The translations under genes were made by a program, and so were the position numbers. 64,000 bases of DNA, from positions 310,001-374,000 of the forward strand of contig NZ_FNSO01000002.1 of NCBI RefSeq assembly GCF_900105945.1. Direction: 5' to 3'. Below are positions 8,607 to 16,315 of this stretch, piece by piece. Source of the DNA: Amycolatopsis tolypomycina (GTDB lineage: Bacteria > Actinomycetota > Actinomycetes > Mycobacteriales > Pseudonocardiaceae). The notes beneath the pieces were generated by a model that ran no database searches, was not told where the DNA came from, and was given only the letters and a program-made list of their open reading frames with translations. Within the stretch, counting starts at the first letter, position 1, and each line of letters starts with the position of its first letter.

Positions 8607-9739
8607 GTTCGCCCTGCCTCTCGTTCCACCCTGTCCAGATCGTCCGCCAGCCGGACCAGCGCGGGGTCGTCCGGCACCGGCGGGCCGTAGAGGACCGCGC
8701 CGACGTCGTTCGCCGGCCGGCCGGTCCGCGTGCTCACCGACGCCACCAGTGCCTGCGCGTCGGCGTCGCGCGGCAGCCCGAGCGTGGTCCGCAGCCGGTC
8801 ACGCGTCGCTTCCCGCAGCGTCTCACCCGCGTGCCCGGCGGCCTTCGCCCGCCGGTACAGCCGGGCGCGGCCCTCCGCCGTTTCGGCCGCGCGGACGACG
8901 ATCGGCAGCGGCTCGGTGACGACCGGGCCGAGCCGGCGGGCCCGCCACAGCGCCAGCAGGGCCACCGCGACGAACGCCTGCGCGGCGCCGTAGTACCAGC
9001 CGTCCGGGATCAGGTCGAAGATCGACCGGCGGGAGTCGTCCAGCGCCGGGTCCGACGTCGTCGGCAGGTACCAGACGAGCTTCGGGTGCGCGCCGAGCAG
9101 GCGCAGCGCCAGCGCCGCGTTGCCCTGTTCGGCGAGCCGCGCGTTGGTCAGCGGCGCCGGCGTGCCGAGCAGCGTCGTCGTGCGGTCGCCCTCGGCGAGC
9201 TGCAGCATCGTGCCGCCGCCGTCCTCGCCGGGGTAGCACGAGCGCGCGCCCGGCGAGGCGTAGCCGATCCCGCCGAGGGTGGCCTCGCCCGCCGCGACCG
9301 CCGCGGCGACCGTGCACTGCGGCTTCAGGGTGCCGACGTCGCTGCGCCCGGCGGGGTGCACCAGGGGCAGCGAATCCCGCAGCGTCGCCTCCCCCGGCGT
9401 CACGAGGACGACGTCGGCCGCGCGTTCCCGCAGCGCGTCGAACCTCTTGGCGGGGGCCAGGTCCGGGGCGGTCACCAGCAGTGTCGCGTCGTCGCCGACC
9501 GCGGCGTCCGCTTCGGCGATCGTGTGCGCGACCCGGACGTCGACGCCCTGGTCCGCCAGCAGTTCCGCGAGGGCGTGCGCGCCACCCTGTTCGTACGAGC
9601 CGGGTTCGAGCGCGCCGTAGGCCTGTTCACCGCGGCCGAGCAGGAGCAGGGCACCGGCGAGGAAGATCAGGGCGAGCAACGCGAGGGGAACCCGCGCGCC
9701 GCGCCAGATCCGGCGCAGGTCCGGCGAAACCGTGGTCAT
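8603..9739 (-). CDS. DUF4350 domain-containing membrane protein
   Basis: 378 residues from ATG 9739, preceded by a good Shine-Dalgarno (GGAGG, 6 bases away); a longer frame to 9808 lacks such a site. One N-terminal membrane helix (about 15-38, PLALLALIFLAGALLLLG) leads to an extracytoplasmic DUF4350 domain with a GATase-like fold (GGAHALAELLADQGVDVRV). A second helix lies near residue 255 (YGAAQAFVAVALLALW), followed by a charged cytoplasmic tail. Function unknown. It sits 37 bp after DUF4129 and overlaps moxR. Confidence 0.83.
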   Translation of the reverse strand: MTTVSPDLRRIWRGARVPLALLALIFLAGALLLLGRGEQAYGALEPGSYEQGGAHALAELLADQGVDVRVAHTIAEADAAVGDDATLLVTAPDLAPAKRFDALRERAADVVLVTPGEATLRDSLPLVHPAGRSDVGTLKPQCTVAAAVAAGEATLGGIGYASPGARSCYPGEDGGGTMLQLAEGDRTTTLLGTPAPLTNARLAEQGNAALALRLLGAHPKLVWYLPTTSDPALDDSRRSIFDLIPDGWYYGAAQAFVAVALLALWRARRLGPVVTEPLPIVVRAAETAEGRARLYRRAKAAGHAGETLREATRDRLRTTLGLPRDADAQALVASVSTRTGRPANDVGAVLYGPPVPDDPALVRLADDLDRVEREAGRT

Positions 9740-9776
9740 GCCGCCTCCGCGGGAAAGAGCACGTCGGCGGTGCTGC

Positions 9777-10418
9777 TCACGAGGCCGCCATGGCGACCGG
9801 ACGCTCACGGCGGCAGCGTTCGTCGAGTTCGGTCAGCGCCTGGTACGCCGCTTCGGTGCCTTCGCGGCCGCCGTAGTGGACGTCGTCGAAGAGCCGCGCG
9901 CCCTGCCGCAGTTCGTCCGCGACGTTCGGCAGCAGCACCCCGGCCTCGGCGGCGGCCTCGTCCGCCGTCCGGCCGGAGCGGACGTCGAGCAGCGCGCGTT
10001 CCTCCAGGGCCCGCACGACGGCGCGGAAGCGGTCGCGGACGGCGTCGTCGAACCGGCCCGCGGCGGCGGCTTCGGCGGCCGACCGGCGGTAGTCGTCCGC
10101 GTTCTTGCGCTGCCCGCCGAAGACGACGCGGTCGGCCCGCGCCGCGCGGGCGACCTTGCCGGTGCGCAGCCGGATCACCACGACGAGCACGATCAGCAGC
10201 GCGAGGACCAGCAGCACGCCGAAGATCCCGCCGGGGACGTCCGAGGACAGGCTGTTCAGCAGCCTTTCCAGCTGCTCCCCCAGCCACTGGCCGATCTCCT
10301 GCAGGAAGCTCGGCCGGGCGTCCCGGTACTTCGGGTCCGACAGCTCCTCTTCGGCCGCGCGCCGGGCCGCGTCCCGGTCGATGTCGACCGGGACGTCGGT
10401 GAGCCGGAACGTCACCAC
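9777..10418 (-). CDS. DUF4129 domain-containing membrane protein
   Basis: 213 residues. An amphipathic N-terminal half (FLQEIGQWLGEQLERLLNSL) precedes a single membrane helix at about 66-86 and a soluble helical domain with RYRAVVRALEERALLD-like features (here FRAVVRALEERALLDV) and AYQALTEL, diagnostic of DUF4129. In the family this domain neighbours MoxR/DUF58 modules. Its start overlaps the preceding gene's end by 7 bases. Probably the membrane-anchored partner of the MoxR system; direct function unknown. Confidence 0.85.
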   Translation of the reverse strand: MVTFRLTDVPVDIDRDAARRAAEEELSDPKYRDARPSFLQEIGQWLGEQLERLLNSLSSDVPGGIFGVLLVLALLIVLVVVIRLRTGKVARAARADRVVFGGQRKNADDYRRSAAEAAAAGRFDDAVRDRFRAVVRALEERALLDVRSGRTADEAAAEAGVLLPNVADELRQGARLFDDVHYGGREGTEAAYQALTELDERCRRERPVAMAAS

Positions 10419-11602
10419 GCCTGCGGCGGCTGGACCCCCGCGGCGCGGGCCAGCTCGATGTCCATGCCTTCGCGGCGCATCCGCTGGTCGAGGTAGACGA
10501 TCACGGTGACCAGCGCGACGAACGGGATCGAGATGGTGCCGGCGATGATCTGCCCGGCCGACGCCAGCAGCAGGTCGCCGGTGCTCGGCACGGTCACCTT
10601 GCCCGGGTTGAACATCTGGCTGAACACGCCGGTGCCGATGGTGAACGGCAGCGAGACGATGTTCTGGAAGAACCCCTCGATGATCTTGGCCAGCAGCAGC
10701 ACGCCGAGCACCCGCCAGAACGCGCCGGAGACCAGCTTGACCGACCGCGCGAACGCCGTCCGGAACGTCCCGCGCTCGAGCACCAGCGCCGGCGCGGCCA
10801 GCGCCCAGAACACCCAGGCGAGCACGCCAGGGATGATGCAGAGCATCACGCCGATCGTGCTCAGGAGCGAGTAGACGAACGCGACGCCGAGCAGCGGCAG
10901 CAGCCGCGGCTGCACCTCGCGCCAGGCGATGCCGAAGCTGACCTCGCGGCCCAGCGCGGCGCGGCCCATCACCGCGGCCATCAGGCCGGTGGTGACCGTC
11001 AGCAGGAACGTCGTGATCAGCGACGAGGAGATCAGAACGAGGAACAGGTCGCCGAACGTGCCGAAGAGGGCGTTGCGGAGCTCCTCCTCGGTCGCCGCCG
11101 GGCCGAGCTCGACCGTCGTGGCGAAGCCCGCCAGGTCCGTGAGGACGTACTTCTGCAGGACGAACGAGATCGCGGCGGTGAGCACCGCCGCGACCGCGCC
11201 GATGCCGAGCACGAGCAGCGCGTGCCGGCGGATCGCGGTGATCGCGCCGTCGAGGATGTCGCCGATGTTGAGCGGCCGCAGCGCGATCACGCCCGGCTTG
11301 CCGAGCCCGTTCGGGTTCCAGCGCGGCGGCTGGTACTGCTGGTACTGCGGCTGCTGGCCGGTGAACGGCGGCAGCGCGTCCGGCTGGTAGGTGGGCCCGT
11401 GCTGCCAGCCCGGGGGCGGCGTGGCCGGCGTGGCCTGCGCGTCCGGCGCCTGCCAGCCCCGCGGCGGCGTCGCCGGTGACGCGGCGTGATCTTCGGGCCG
11501 CTTCGGCTCACCCGATCCGGGGGCGGCAGCCTGGGGCACGCCCTGGCTCGGAGTCGGCGTGTCGGCGCCCTCGCCGCCGGGCGCGCCACCGGTGTCTGTC
11601 AT
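10412..11602 (-). CDS. Multi-pass membrane protein with Pro/Gln-rich N-terminus, first gene of MoxR operon
   Basis: 396 residues from ATG 11602 with GAGGGG upstream; the longer upstream frame is a shadow. Residues 1-105 are disordered (repeats such as ATPPPGWQ and QPQYQQYQP). At about 110 the conserved LRPLNIGDILDGAITAIRR motif starts, typical of actinobacterial proteins annotated as glycerophosphoryl diester phosphodiesterase membrane-domain or DUF7544-like. About six membrane helices follow (VLGIGAVAAVLTAAISFVL; FLVLISSSLITTFLLTV; and others). No catalytic phosphodiesterase motif is present, so enzymatic naming is unjustified. It leads the operon and is divergent from the second metallopeptidase gene. 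Confidence 0.75.
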   Translation of the reverse strand: MTDTGGAPGGEGADTPTPSQGVPQAAAPGSGEPKRPEDHAASPATPPRGWQAPDAQATPATPPPGWQHGPTYQPDALPPFTGQQPQYQQYQPPRWNPNGLGKPGVIALRPLNIGDILDGAITAIRRHALLVLGIGAVAAVLTAAISFVLQKYVLTDLAGFATTVELGPAATEEELRNALFGTFGDLFLVLISSSLITTFLLTVTTGLMAAVMGRAALGREVSFGIAWREVQPRLLPLLGVAFVYSLLSTIGVMLCIIPGVLAWVFWALAAPALVLERGTFRTAFARSVKLVSGAFWRVLGVLLLAKIIEGFFQNIVSLPFTIGTGVFSQMFNPGKVTVPSTGDLLLASAGQIIAGTISIPFVALVTVIVYLDQRMRREGMDIELARAAGVQPPQAW

Positions 11603-11735
11603 CGAAGCCCCTCGCCTGCAGTACCTGCTTGACGACACTCTCTCAGAGCCGCTGGCACCCGGCCAGACCTGGGGTGACGTCGGTGCGCCGTGACACCGCG
11701 CGCACGGACGGGTGCGAGACGCCCCATTCCCCCGA

Positions 11736-11741
11736 TATGCT
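11736..11741 (+). promoter_or_regulatory. Candidate -10 box (TATGCT) for second metallopeptidase gene
   Basis: GATATGCTGA lies about 55 bases before the GTG start and matches the element in front of the paralogous gene at 2562. A -35 box is not obvious. The intergenic region 11603-11795 also has to hold the promoter of the divergent operon. Confidence 0.4.
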
Positions 11742-11795
11742 GAATGGCGGGATCGGGTACCCCCGGTCCGTACCGAGACCCTTCGGGACTGCCTA

Positions 11796-12872
11796 GTGAC
11801 GCAACCGCCCCCCGGCCAGGAACCGCCTCGCGGGACCGTCCAGCCGCCGCCGGTGCCGGATGCGCAACCGGATCTCCCGTGGCTGGGCCGCCCGCACACC
11901 GTGTCCGCGCCGAAGCGCCGTTCGCCGGCGGCGGTGATCGGCGTCTGCCTGGGTGCGGTGGCCGTGCTGGTGCTCGGGCTGGTCGCGATCGTGGCCCTCA
12001 ACCGCGACAACACCCCGCTCGCCAACCCCAACTTCCGTGACGCACCGTCGTCGCAGGACAGCCCCGCACCCCTGCCGCCCGGCGGCGCCGGTGCCCCGGC
12101 TTCGGCGTCGAACCCGGCGACCGAGCCGTCCGAGCCCAGCGCGACCGGCCCGCAGAAGGTCCTCAAGCTCGCCGACCACCCGATCCTGCAGGACCCGAAC
12201 GCCGGCCTGCAGAACCGCGTCTGCACGCTGCCGGCCTGGCAGAGCACGCAGGCGGGTGCGGAAGCGTTCTTCACCGCGGCCAGCAAGTGCCTCGACGCCG
12301 CGTGGGGCCCGTTCCTCGAGGCCTACCGCCTGCCGTTCACGCCGCCGTCGCTGCACTTCCCGACCGGCGCGAGCTTCGAGACCGAGTGCGGCACCATCCA
12401 GGTCGGCATCGCGACGGCCGCGTACTACTGCGAAAACAACCTGTACGTCCCGTTCCGCGGCCTGCAGACCGACCAGTACGGCAACAACCCCGGCGTCTAC
12501 CTCGCCCTGTTCGCCCACGAGTACGGCCACCACGTGCAGGAGGTCGCCGGGCTGATGGACGCGGCCTGGCAGAAGATCTACGAGGCCGGCCAGAACAGCC
12601 CGGCCGGGCTCGAAATGTCGCGGCGCAAGGAACTGCAGGCCCAGTGCTTCTCGGGCATGTTCCTCGGCGCGCACGTCGACCAGGGCGGCACGATCACCCG
12701 CGACATGTACAACAAGGCCTGGAACGACCAGGAGACCCGCGGCGACAACACGTCCCGCAGTCACGACCACGGGACCAACGCCCACTACGCGGCCTGGTGG
12801 CGGGCGGGCGCGACGAGCAACCGGATCGCCGACTGCAACACCTTCGCGGCGCCGTCGTCCGAGGTCAGCTAG
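11796..12872 (+). CDS. Neutral zinc metallopeptidase, short paralogue
   Basis: 358 residues from GTG 11796 (MTQPPPGQEPPRGTVQPPP). A proline-rich cytoplasmic stretch of about 45 residues precedes one membrane helix (AAVIGVCLGAVAVLVLGLVA), a linker, and the same catalytic domain as the gene at 2640. The domain has HEYGHHVQEVAG and MSRRKELQAQCFSGMFLGA. The two catalytic domains align along their length (for example PFRTPKLAVP against PFTPPSLHFP). Likely an outside-facing membrane metalloprotease; substrate unknown. Its last 8 bases overlap the 3' end of the convergent membrane-protein gene. Confidence 0.87.
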   Translation: MTQPPPGQEPPRGTVQPPPVPDAQPDLPWLGRPHTVSAPKRRSPAAVIGVCLGAVAVLVLGLVAIVALNRDNTPLANPNFRDAPSSQDSPAPLPPGGAGAPASASNPATEPSEPSATGPQKVLKLADHPILQDPNAGLQNRVCTLPAWQSTQAGAEAFFTAASKCLDAAWGPFLEAYRLPFTPPSLHFPTGASFETECGTIQVGIATAAYYCENNLYVPFRGLQTDQYGNNPGVYLALFAHEYGHHVQEVAGLMDAAWQKIYEAGQNSPAGLEMSRRKELQAQCFSGMFLGAHVDQGGTITRDMYNKAWNDQETRGDNTSRSHDHGTNAHYAAWWRAGATSNRIADCNTFAAPSSEVS

Positions 12873-13335
12873 CGGTTCGCGGGCCGGCTGTCTTGGGTCG
12901 CAGCGGGATGCTGAGCCAGAGGTAGACGAACATCCCGCCGGAGAAGCACGCGAAGACCAGCAGGGCCAGGCCCAGCGGGCGCCGGGCGTCCGACGAGCCC
13001 ATCGACGTGTCGGCGAGGGCGACGGCGACCGGGCCCTGGTCCGGCAGCGTCTCCGGGACGGCGACCTCGATGCGTTCGCCCTGGCCGTGCCCGCAGCCGT
13101 CGAGGGTGCCCTCGCGGGTCTTGCCGGTGACCGTGAACCTCACGGTCTCCTTCGCGTCCGTGCCCCCGCACGGCGCCGGCTTGGTGACCTCCGCCTGCAC
13201 CGGCGCGCCGAGATTGTCGTTGCCGATCCCGAGCAGCCCGGGCCCGGCCAGCCAGGCGAGCAGCACGACGAGCACGCCCGCCGCGGCGGGGATCGCCACC
13301 GTGGGCCACTTCAGGGCGAGGGATCGCGGGGGCAC
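12865..13335 (-). CDS. Small two-helix membrane protein, unknown
   Basis: 156 residues. A membrane helix at about 12-33 (VAIPAAAGVLVVLLAWLAG) precedes an extracytoplasmic domain of about 85 residues with two cysteines (APCGGT, DGCGHG) that could form a disulfide. A second helix spans about 123-145 (LALLVFACFSGGMFVYLWLS). I do not recognise the family. It is downstream of the K+ channel gene on the same strand but separated by a terminator-like hairpin at 13368-13380. Its end overlaps the metallopeptidase end tail-to-tail. Confidence 0.7.
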   Translation of the reverse strand: MPPRSLALKWPTVAIPAAAGVLVVLLAWLAGPGLLGIGNDNLGAPVQAEVTKPAPCGGTDAKETVRFTVTGKTREGTLDGCGHGQGERIEVAVPETLPDQGPVAVALADTSMGSSDARRPLGLALLVFACFSGGMFVYLWLSIPLRPKTAGPRTAS

Positions 13336-13362
13336 CCGGCCATGGTTCCAGATCCCGCTGCC

Positions 13363-13380
13363 AAAACCCAGGCGCCCTGG
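13363..13380 (-). terminator. Short intrinsic terminator-like hairpin after the K+ channel gene
   Basis: Read on the minus strand, CCAGG-GCG-CCTGG starts directly after the channel stop codon and is followed by GTTTTGG. The stem is only five pairs, so termination efficiency is uncertain. Confidence 0.45.
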
Positions 13381-14460
13381 TCAGCGCTCGATCTTCTCCG
13401 CCTGCGTCACCTTCTTGACGTACAGCAGCTTGTCGCCCGGCTCGATGGCGTCGGCCTGCGGGGCGTCGATGCGGTAGAGGACGCCGTCGCGGACCAGGCC
13501 GAGCACGAGGTCGCCCAGGTGCCGCGGCGAGCCGCCCTCTTCGGACGGTTCGACCGCCCGCTCGGCGATCGCCAGGCCGGACTCGGGCGTCAGCAGGTCC
13601 TCCATGATGTCGACGACCAGCGGCGTCGACGTCGCCATGCCGAGCAGCCGCCCGGCCGTCTCGCTGGAGACGACGACCTGGTTGGCACCGGACTGCTTGA
13701 GCAGGTGGACGTTCTCCGCCTCCCGCACCGACGCGACGATGTGCGCCTTCGGGGCCAGCTCGCGGGCGGTGAGCGTGACGAGCACCGCCGTGTCGTCCCG
13801 GTTCGGGGCGACCACGACCGCGCGCGCGTGCTGCACCGCGGCCACGCGCAGCACGTCGGACCGGGTGGCCGAGCCGTGCACGGCGACGAGGCCGAGCGCG
13901 CTGGCCGCGTCGAGGGCCTGCTGGTCGGTGTCGACGACGACGATCTGGCCCGGGGCGATGTTCTCGTCGCCGAGCAGCGCGTTGACGGCGGACCGGCCCT
14001 TGGTGCCGAACCCGACGACGACCGTGTGGTCGCGCACCTTCGTCCTCCACTTCTGGATCTTGAACGCCTGGCGGGAGCGCTCGGTGAGCACCTCGAGGGT
14101 GGTCCCGACCAGGACGATGAGGAAGAGCACCCGCAGCGGGGTGATCACCAGGACGTTTACCAGCCGGGCGGACGACGTGGCCGGCGCGATGTCGCCGTAG
14201 CCGGTCGTCGAGAGCGAGACGGTGGCGTAGTACAGGCTGTCCAGCAGGGAGAGGCCGTCACCGTTGGCGTCGCGGTAGCCGTCGCGGTCGAGGTAGACGA
14301 TGATCACCGTGGCCAGCAGCGCGAGCGTCGCACCGATGATCCGCTTGACGATCGAGCGGAGCGGGCTGATCGTCAGCTCGGGCATCCGCAGGATGCCGAC
14401 GAGCTCGTGATCGGGCCGATCGGTGAGACTGCCCAGCGGCAATCGTCTGAGGGCCTTCAT
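13381..14460 (-). CDS. Two-helix potassium channel with TrkA-N (RCK) domain
   Basis: 359 residues. A first membrane helix (ATLALLATVIIVYL), a pore loop with the K+ selectivity filter TTGYGD at about residue 90, and a second helix (VLVITPLRVLFLIVLVGTTLEVL) form a Kch-like pore. A cytoplasmic Rossmann TrkA-N domain follows (VVVGFGTKGRSAVNALL) and a TrkA-C-like end. RCK domains gate channels through NAD(H), nucleotides or Ca2+. Position next to adnB matches M. tuberculosis Rv3200c. The N-terminus has no strong Shine-Dalgarno, but ATG 14460 gives the expected family length. Confidence 0.9.
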   Translation of the reverse strand: MKALRRLPLGSLTDRPDHELVGILRMPELTISPLRSIVKRIIGATLALLATVIIVYLDRDGYRDANGDGLSLLDSLYYATVSLSTTGYGDIAPATSSARLVNVLVITPLRVLFLIVLVGTTLEVLTERSRQAFKIQKWRTKVRDHTVVVGFGTKGRSAVNALLGDENIAPGQIVVVDTDQQALDAASALGLVAVHGSATRSDVLRVAAVQHARAVVVAPNRDDTAVLVTLTARELAPKAHIVASVREAENVHLLKQSGANQVVVSSETAGRLLGMATSTPLVVDIMEDLLTPESGLAIAERAVEPSEEGGSPRHLGDLVLGLVRDGVLYRIDAPQADAIEPGDKLLYVKKVTQAEKIER

Positions 14461-14539
14461 GCTGGCTCGTGTCGAGCGTCACTCACGCCCGGAGGATAGC
14501 CGAACCGGACACCGCGCCGCCGCGTGAAACGATGAGTTC

Positions 14540-14902
14540 ATGGCAACCTCGCAACGGCCCGCGCACCTGTTGGCGGGCGCGCTGGGCTTCATGGGCGTCC
14601 TGCACTTCGCGGTACCGAAGCCGTTCGACGGCCTGATCCCGGCCGCGCTGCCCGGGTCCCGCCGGGCGTGGACGTACGGCTCGGGCGTGGCGGAGCTGGC
14701 GGTCGCGGCCGCGGTGGCGGCACCCCGCACCCGCCGGCTCGGCGGCCTGGCGGCGGCGCTGTTGTTCCTGGGCGTGTTCCCGGGCAACGTGAAGATGGCG
14801 GTGGACGCCCGCTCCACGCCGCAGCGCGCGATCGCCTGGGCCCGCCTCCCGCTGCAGTGGCCGCTGATCGCCTGGGCCCTGAAGGTCCGCGACAACGCGT
14901 AA
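14540..14902 (+). CDS. DoxX-like small membrane protein
   Basis: 120 residues with about four membrane segments (LLAGALGFMGVLHFAVPKPF; GSGVAELAVAAAVAA; LGGLAAALLFLGVFPGNVKM; a final helix LQWPLIAWALKV). The FMGVLHF and FPGNVKMA patterns are typical of DoxX/MauE-like small proteins in actinobacteria. Function unknown; thiol or quinone roles known for some DoxX members should not be assumed. The TAA stop (14900-14902) shares its last base with the first unit of repeat array A copy 2. Confidence 0.7.
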   Translation: MATSQRPAHLLAGALGFMGVLHFAVPKPFDGLIPAALPGSRRAWTYGSGVAELAVAAAVAAPRTRRLGGLAAALLFLGVFPGNVKMAVDARSTPQRAIAWARLPLQWPLIAWALKVRDNA

Positions 14903-14979
14903 CGCGTGATCAGGCGGTCGACACGCGTGATTGAAGGGTCAACTCTTGGAGTTGCCCCGGTGAGGCGGACACGGGGTTT

Positions 14980-15861
14980 TCAGGCAGCTGAGGCCTGACG
15001 ATAGTTGATTCGGGCTTCGGCTGGGGTGTTCTGGCCGACCGTTGAGTGCAGCCGGTTGTGGTTGTAGTAGTGCAGCCAGGTGAACACGTCCTGGCGCGCC
15101 TCGGCGCGGGTGCGCCAGATCGAGACACCGATTTCGGTCTTCAGGGTGGCGAAGAAGGCTTCGGCGACGGCGTTGTCGTAGCAGGACCCCACCCGCCCGA
15201 CCGACGGGCGGATCCGGTGCTCGGCGAGGGCGGCCCGGAACTGGCTGCTCGTGTATTGGACTCCGCGGTCGGAGTGGAACACCGCGTCGGGCTGGATGAG
15301 GCCGCGGGCGGTCGCGAGGTCGATGGCGTCGCAGACGAGGTCGGTGCGCATGTGGTCGGCCATGGCGTGGCCGATGACCTCCCGGGTGTGCAGGTCGATG
15401 ACGGTGGCCAGGTAGAGCCAGCCCTCGAAGGTGGGCAGGCAGGTGATGTCCCCGACCAGCCGTGTCCCGGGTTTCTCGGCGGTGAAGTCGCGGCGGATCA
15501 GGTCCTGTGCTGGGGTGACCGGGCCGGCCGCAGGCCGGGTCAACGCTCGGCGTTTGCGGCGGGTGATCCCGGCCAGGTCGTGTGCGCGCATGAGCCGCTC
15601 GACCCGCTTGTGGTTCACCACGATCCCGCGGCGGTGCAGTTCGGCGGTGATCCGCGGGACGCCGTAGGCACCCTGGTGTTCGGCATGGATCTCGGTGATC
15701 AGCCGGACCAGTTCGGCCTCGGCCTCCGCCCGGCGGATCCGGGCTGCTTCGGCGGCGACCCATTCGTGGAAGCCTTGCCGGCGCAGGCCCAGGACCTGGC
15801 ACAACCGCTTGACGCCGTAGATGGCGCGGTGTTCGGAGATGAACCGGTAGCGGTAGATCAT
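14980..15861 (-). CDS. IS3-family transposase OrfB (DDE integrase domain)
   Basis: 293 residues. An HTH_21-type segment (HQGAYGVPRITAELHRRG) precedes the rve integrase core. The catalytic triad is D in VGDITCLPT, D in FHSDRGVQYTS and E in AEAFFATLKTE, followed by the usual YYNHNRLHSTVG. The ATG overlaps the orfA stop as ATGA, so expression probably relies on termination-reinitiation. I saw no slippery A-run of the kind used by many IS3 members for a frameshift fusion. Full length and apparently functional. Confidence 0.95.
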   Translation of the reverse strand: MIYRYRFISEHRAIYGVKRLCQVLGLRRQGFHEWVAAEAARIRRAEAEAELVRLITEIHAEHQGAYGVPRITAELHRRGIVVNHKRVERLMRAHDLAGITRRKRRALTRPAAGPVTPAQDLIRRDFTAEKPGTRLVGDITCLPTFEGWLYLATVIDLHTREVIGHAMADHMRTDLVCDAIDLATARGLIQPDAVFHSDRGVQYTSSQFRAALAEHRIRPSVGRVGSCYDNAVAEAFFATLKTEIGVSIWRTRAEARQDVFTWLHYYNHNRLHSTVGQNTPAEARINYRQASAA

Positions 15862-16148
15862 CGATCCATCTCGCGCGCAAAATAGGCGGCCGCTTTCCGC
15901 AGGATCTCCTTCTCTTTCTGCAGCTCAGCGACCTGCTTCCGCAACCGCGTCACCTCCAGGGCCTCCGCCGGGTCTTCTGCCGGCGGCCCGGCCTCCGCGG
16001 CCTGCTTGGCGGTGTTGACCCACGCCCGCAGGGTCTCGTGGTTGACCCCTAGTTCGCGGGCGATCTGCCGCAACGGCCGGTCACTCGAGTTGACCAGCTC
16101 GACCGCGTCCCGTCGGAACTGCTCCGGATACTTCGACCTGGAAGACAT
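15858..16148 (-). CDS. IS3-family transposase OrfA (HTH_Tnp_1)
   Basis: 96 residues from ATG 16148. The N-terminal helix-turn-helix binds the IS ends (SKYPEQFRRDAVELV, RQIARELGVNHETLRAWV). The C-terminal leucine-zipper-like coiled coil (LEVTRLRKQVAELQKEKEIL) mediates multimerisation in the family. An upstream in-frame start at 16172 would add eight unlikely residues. The stop overlaps the orfB start. Confidence 0.93.
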   Translation of the reverse strand: MSSRSKYPEQFRRDAVELVNSSDRPLRQIARELGVNHETLRAWVNTAKQAAEAGPPAEDPAEALEVTRLRKQVAELQKEKEILRKAAAYFAREMDR

Positions 16149-16315
16149 CAGGACATCCTCCCTCCAGACCACTGTCTGGAATCAAGGTGTCCGGCCCCAC
16201 GGGGCAACTCCACTCTCGTGATTGAAGGGTCGACACGGCGCCGGACCCAAGTCCCGGCGTGTCGACCCGCCAATCACGCGTGTCGGCTTCTCAATCACGC
16301 GTGTCGACTCTCTGG

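Larger units (their letters stand above)
14947..16212 (-). mobile_element. IS3-family insertion sequence, complete, 1266 bp
   Basis: Terminal inverted repeats of about 26 bp begin TGGAGTTGCCCCG and end in GGACAC; the left copy (14947-14972) and right copy (16187-16212) differ at a few internal positions. A 4-bp target duplication CTCT flanks it (14943-14946 and 16213-16216). It holds orfA and orfB on the minus strand. Intact ends, intact frames and a visible duplication suggest recent insertion. It sits in repeat array A and disrupts no gene. Confidence 0.93.

Noticed and set aside
15858..15861. Programmed -1 frameshift between IS orfA and orfB
   Set aside because: No slippery heptamer seen near the junction; the frames overlap as ATGA, which favours reinitiation.
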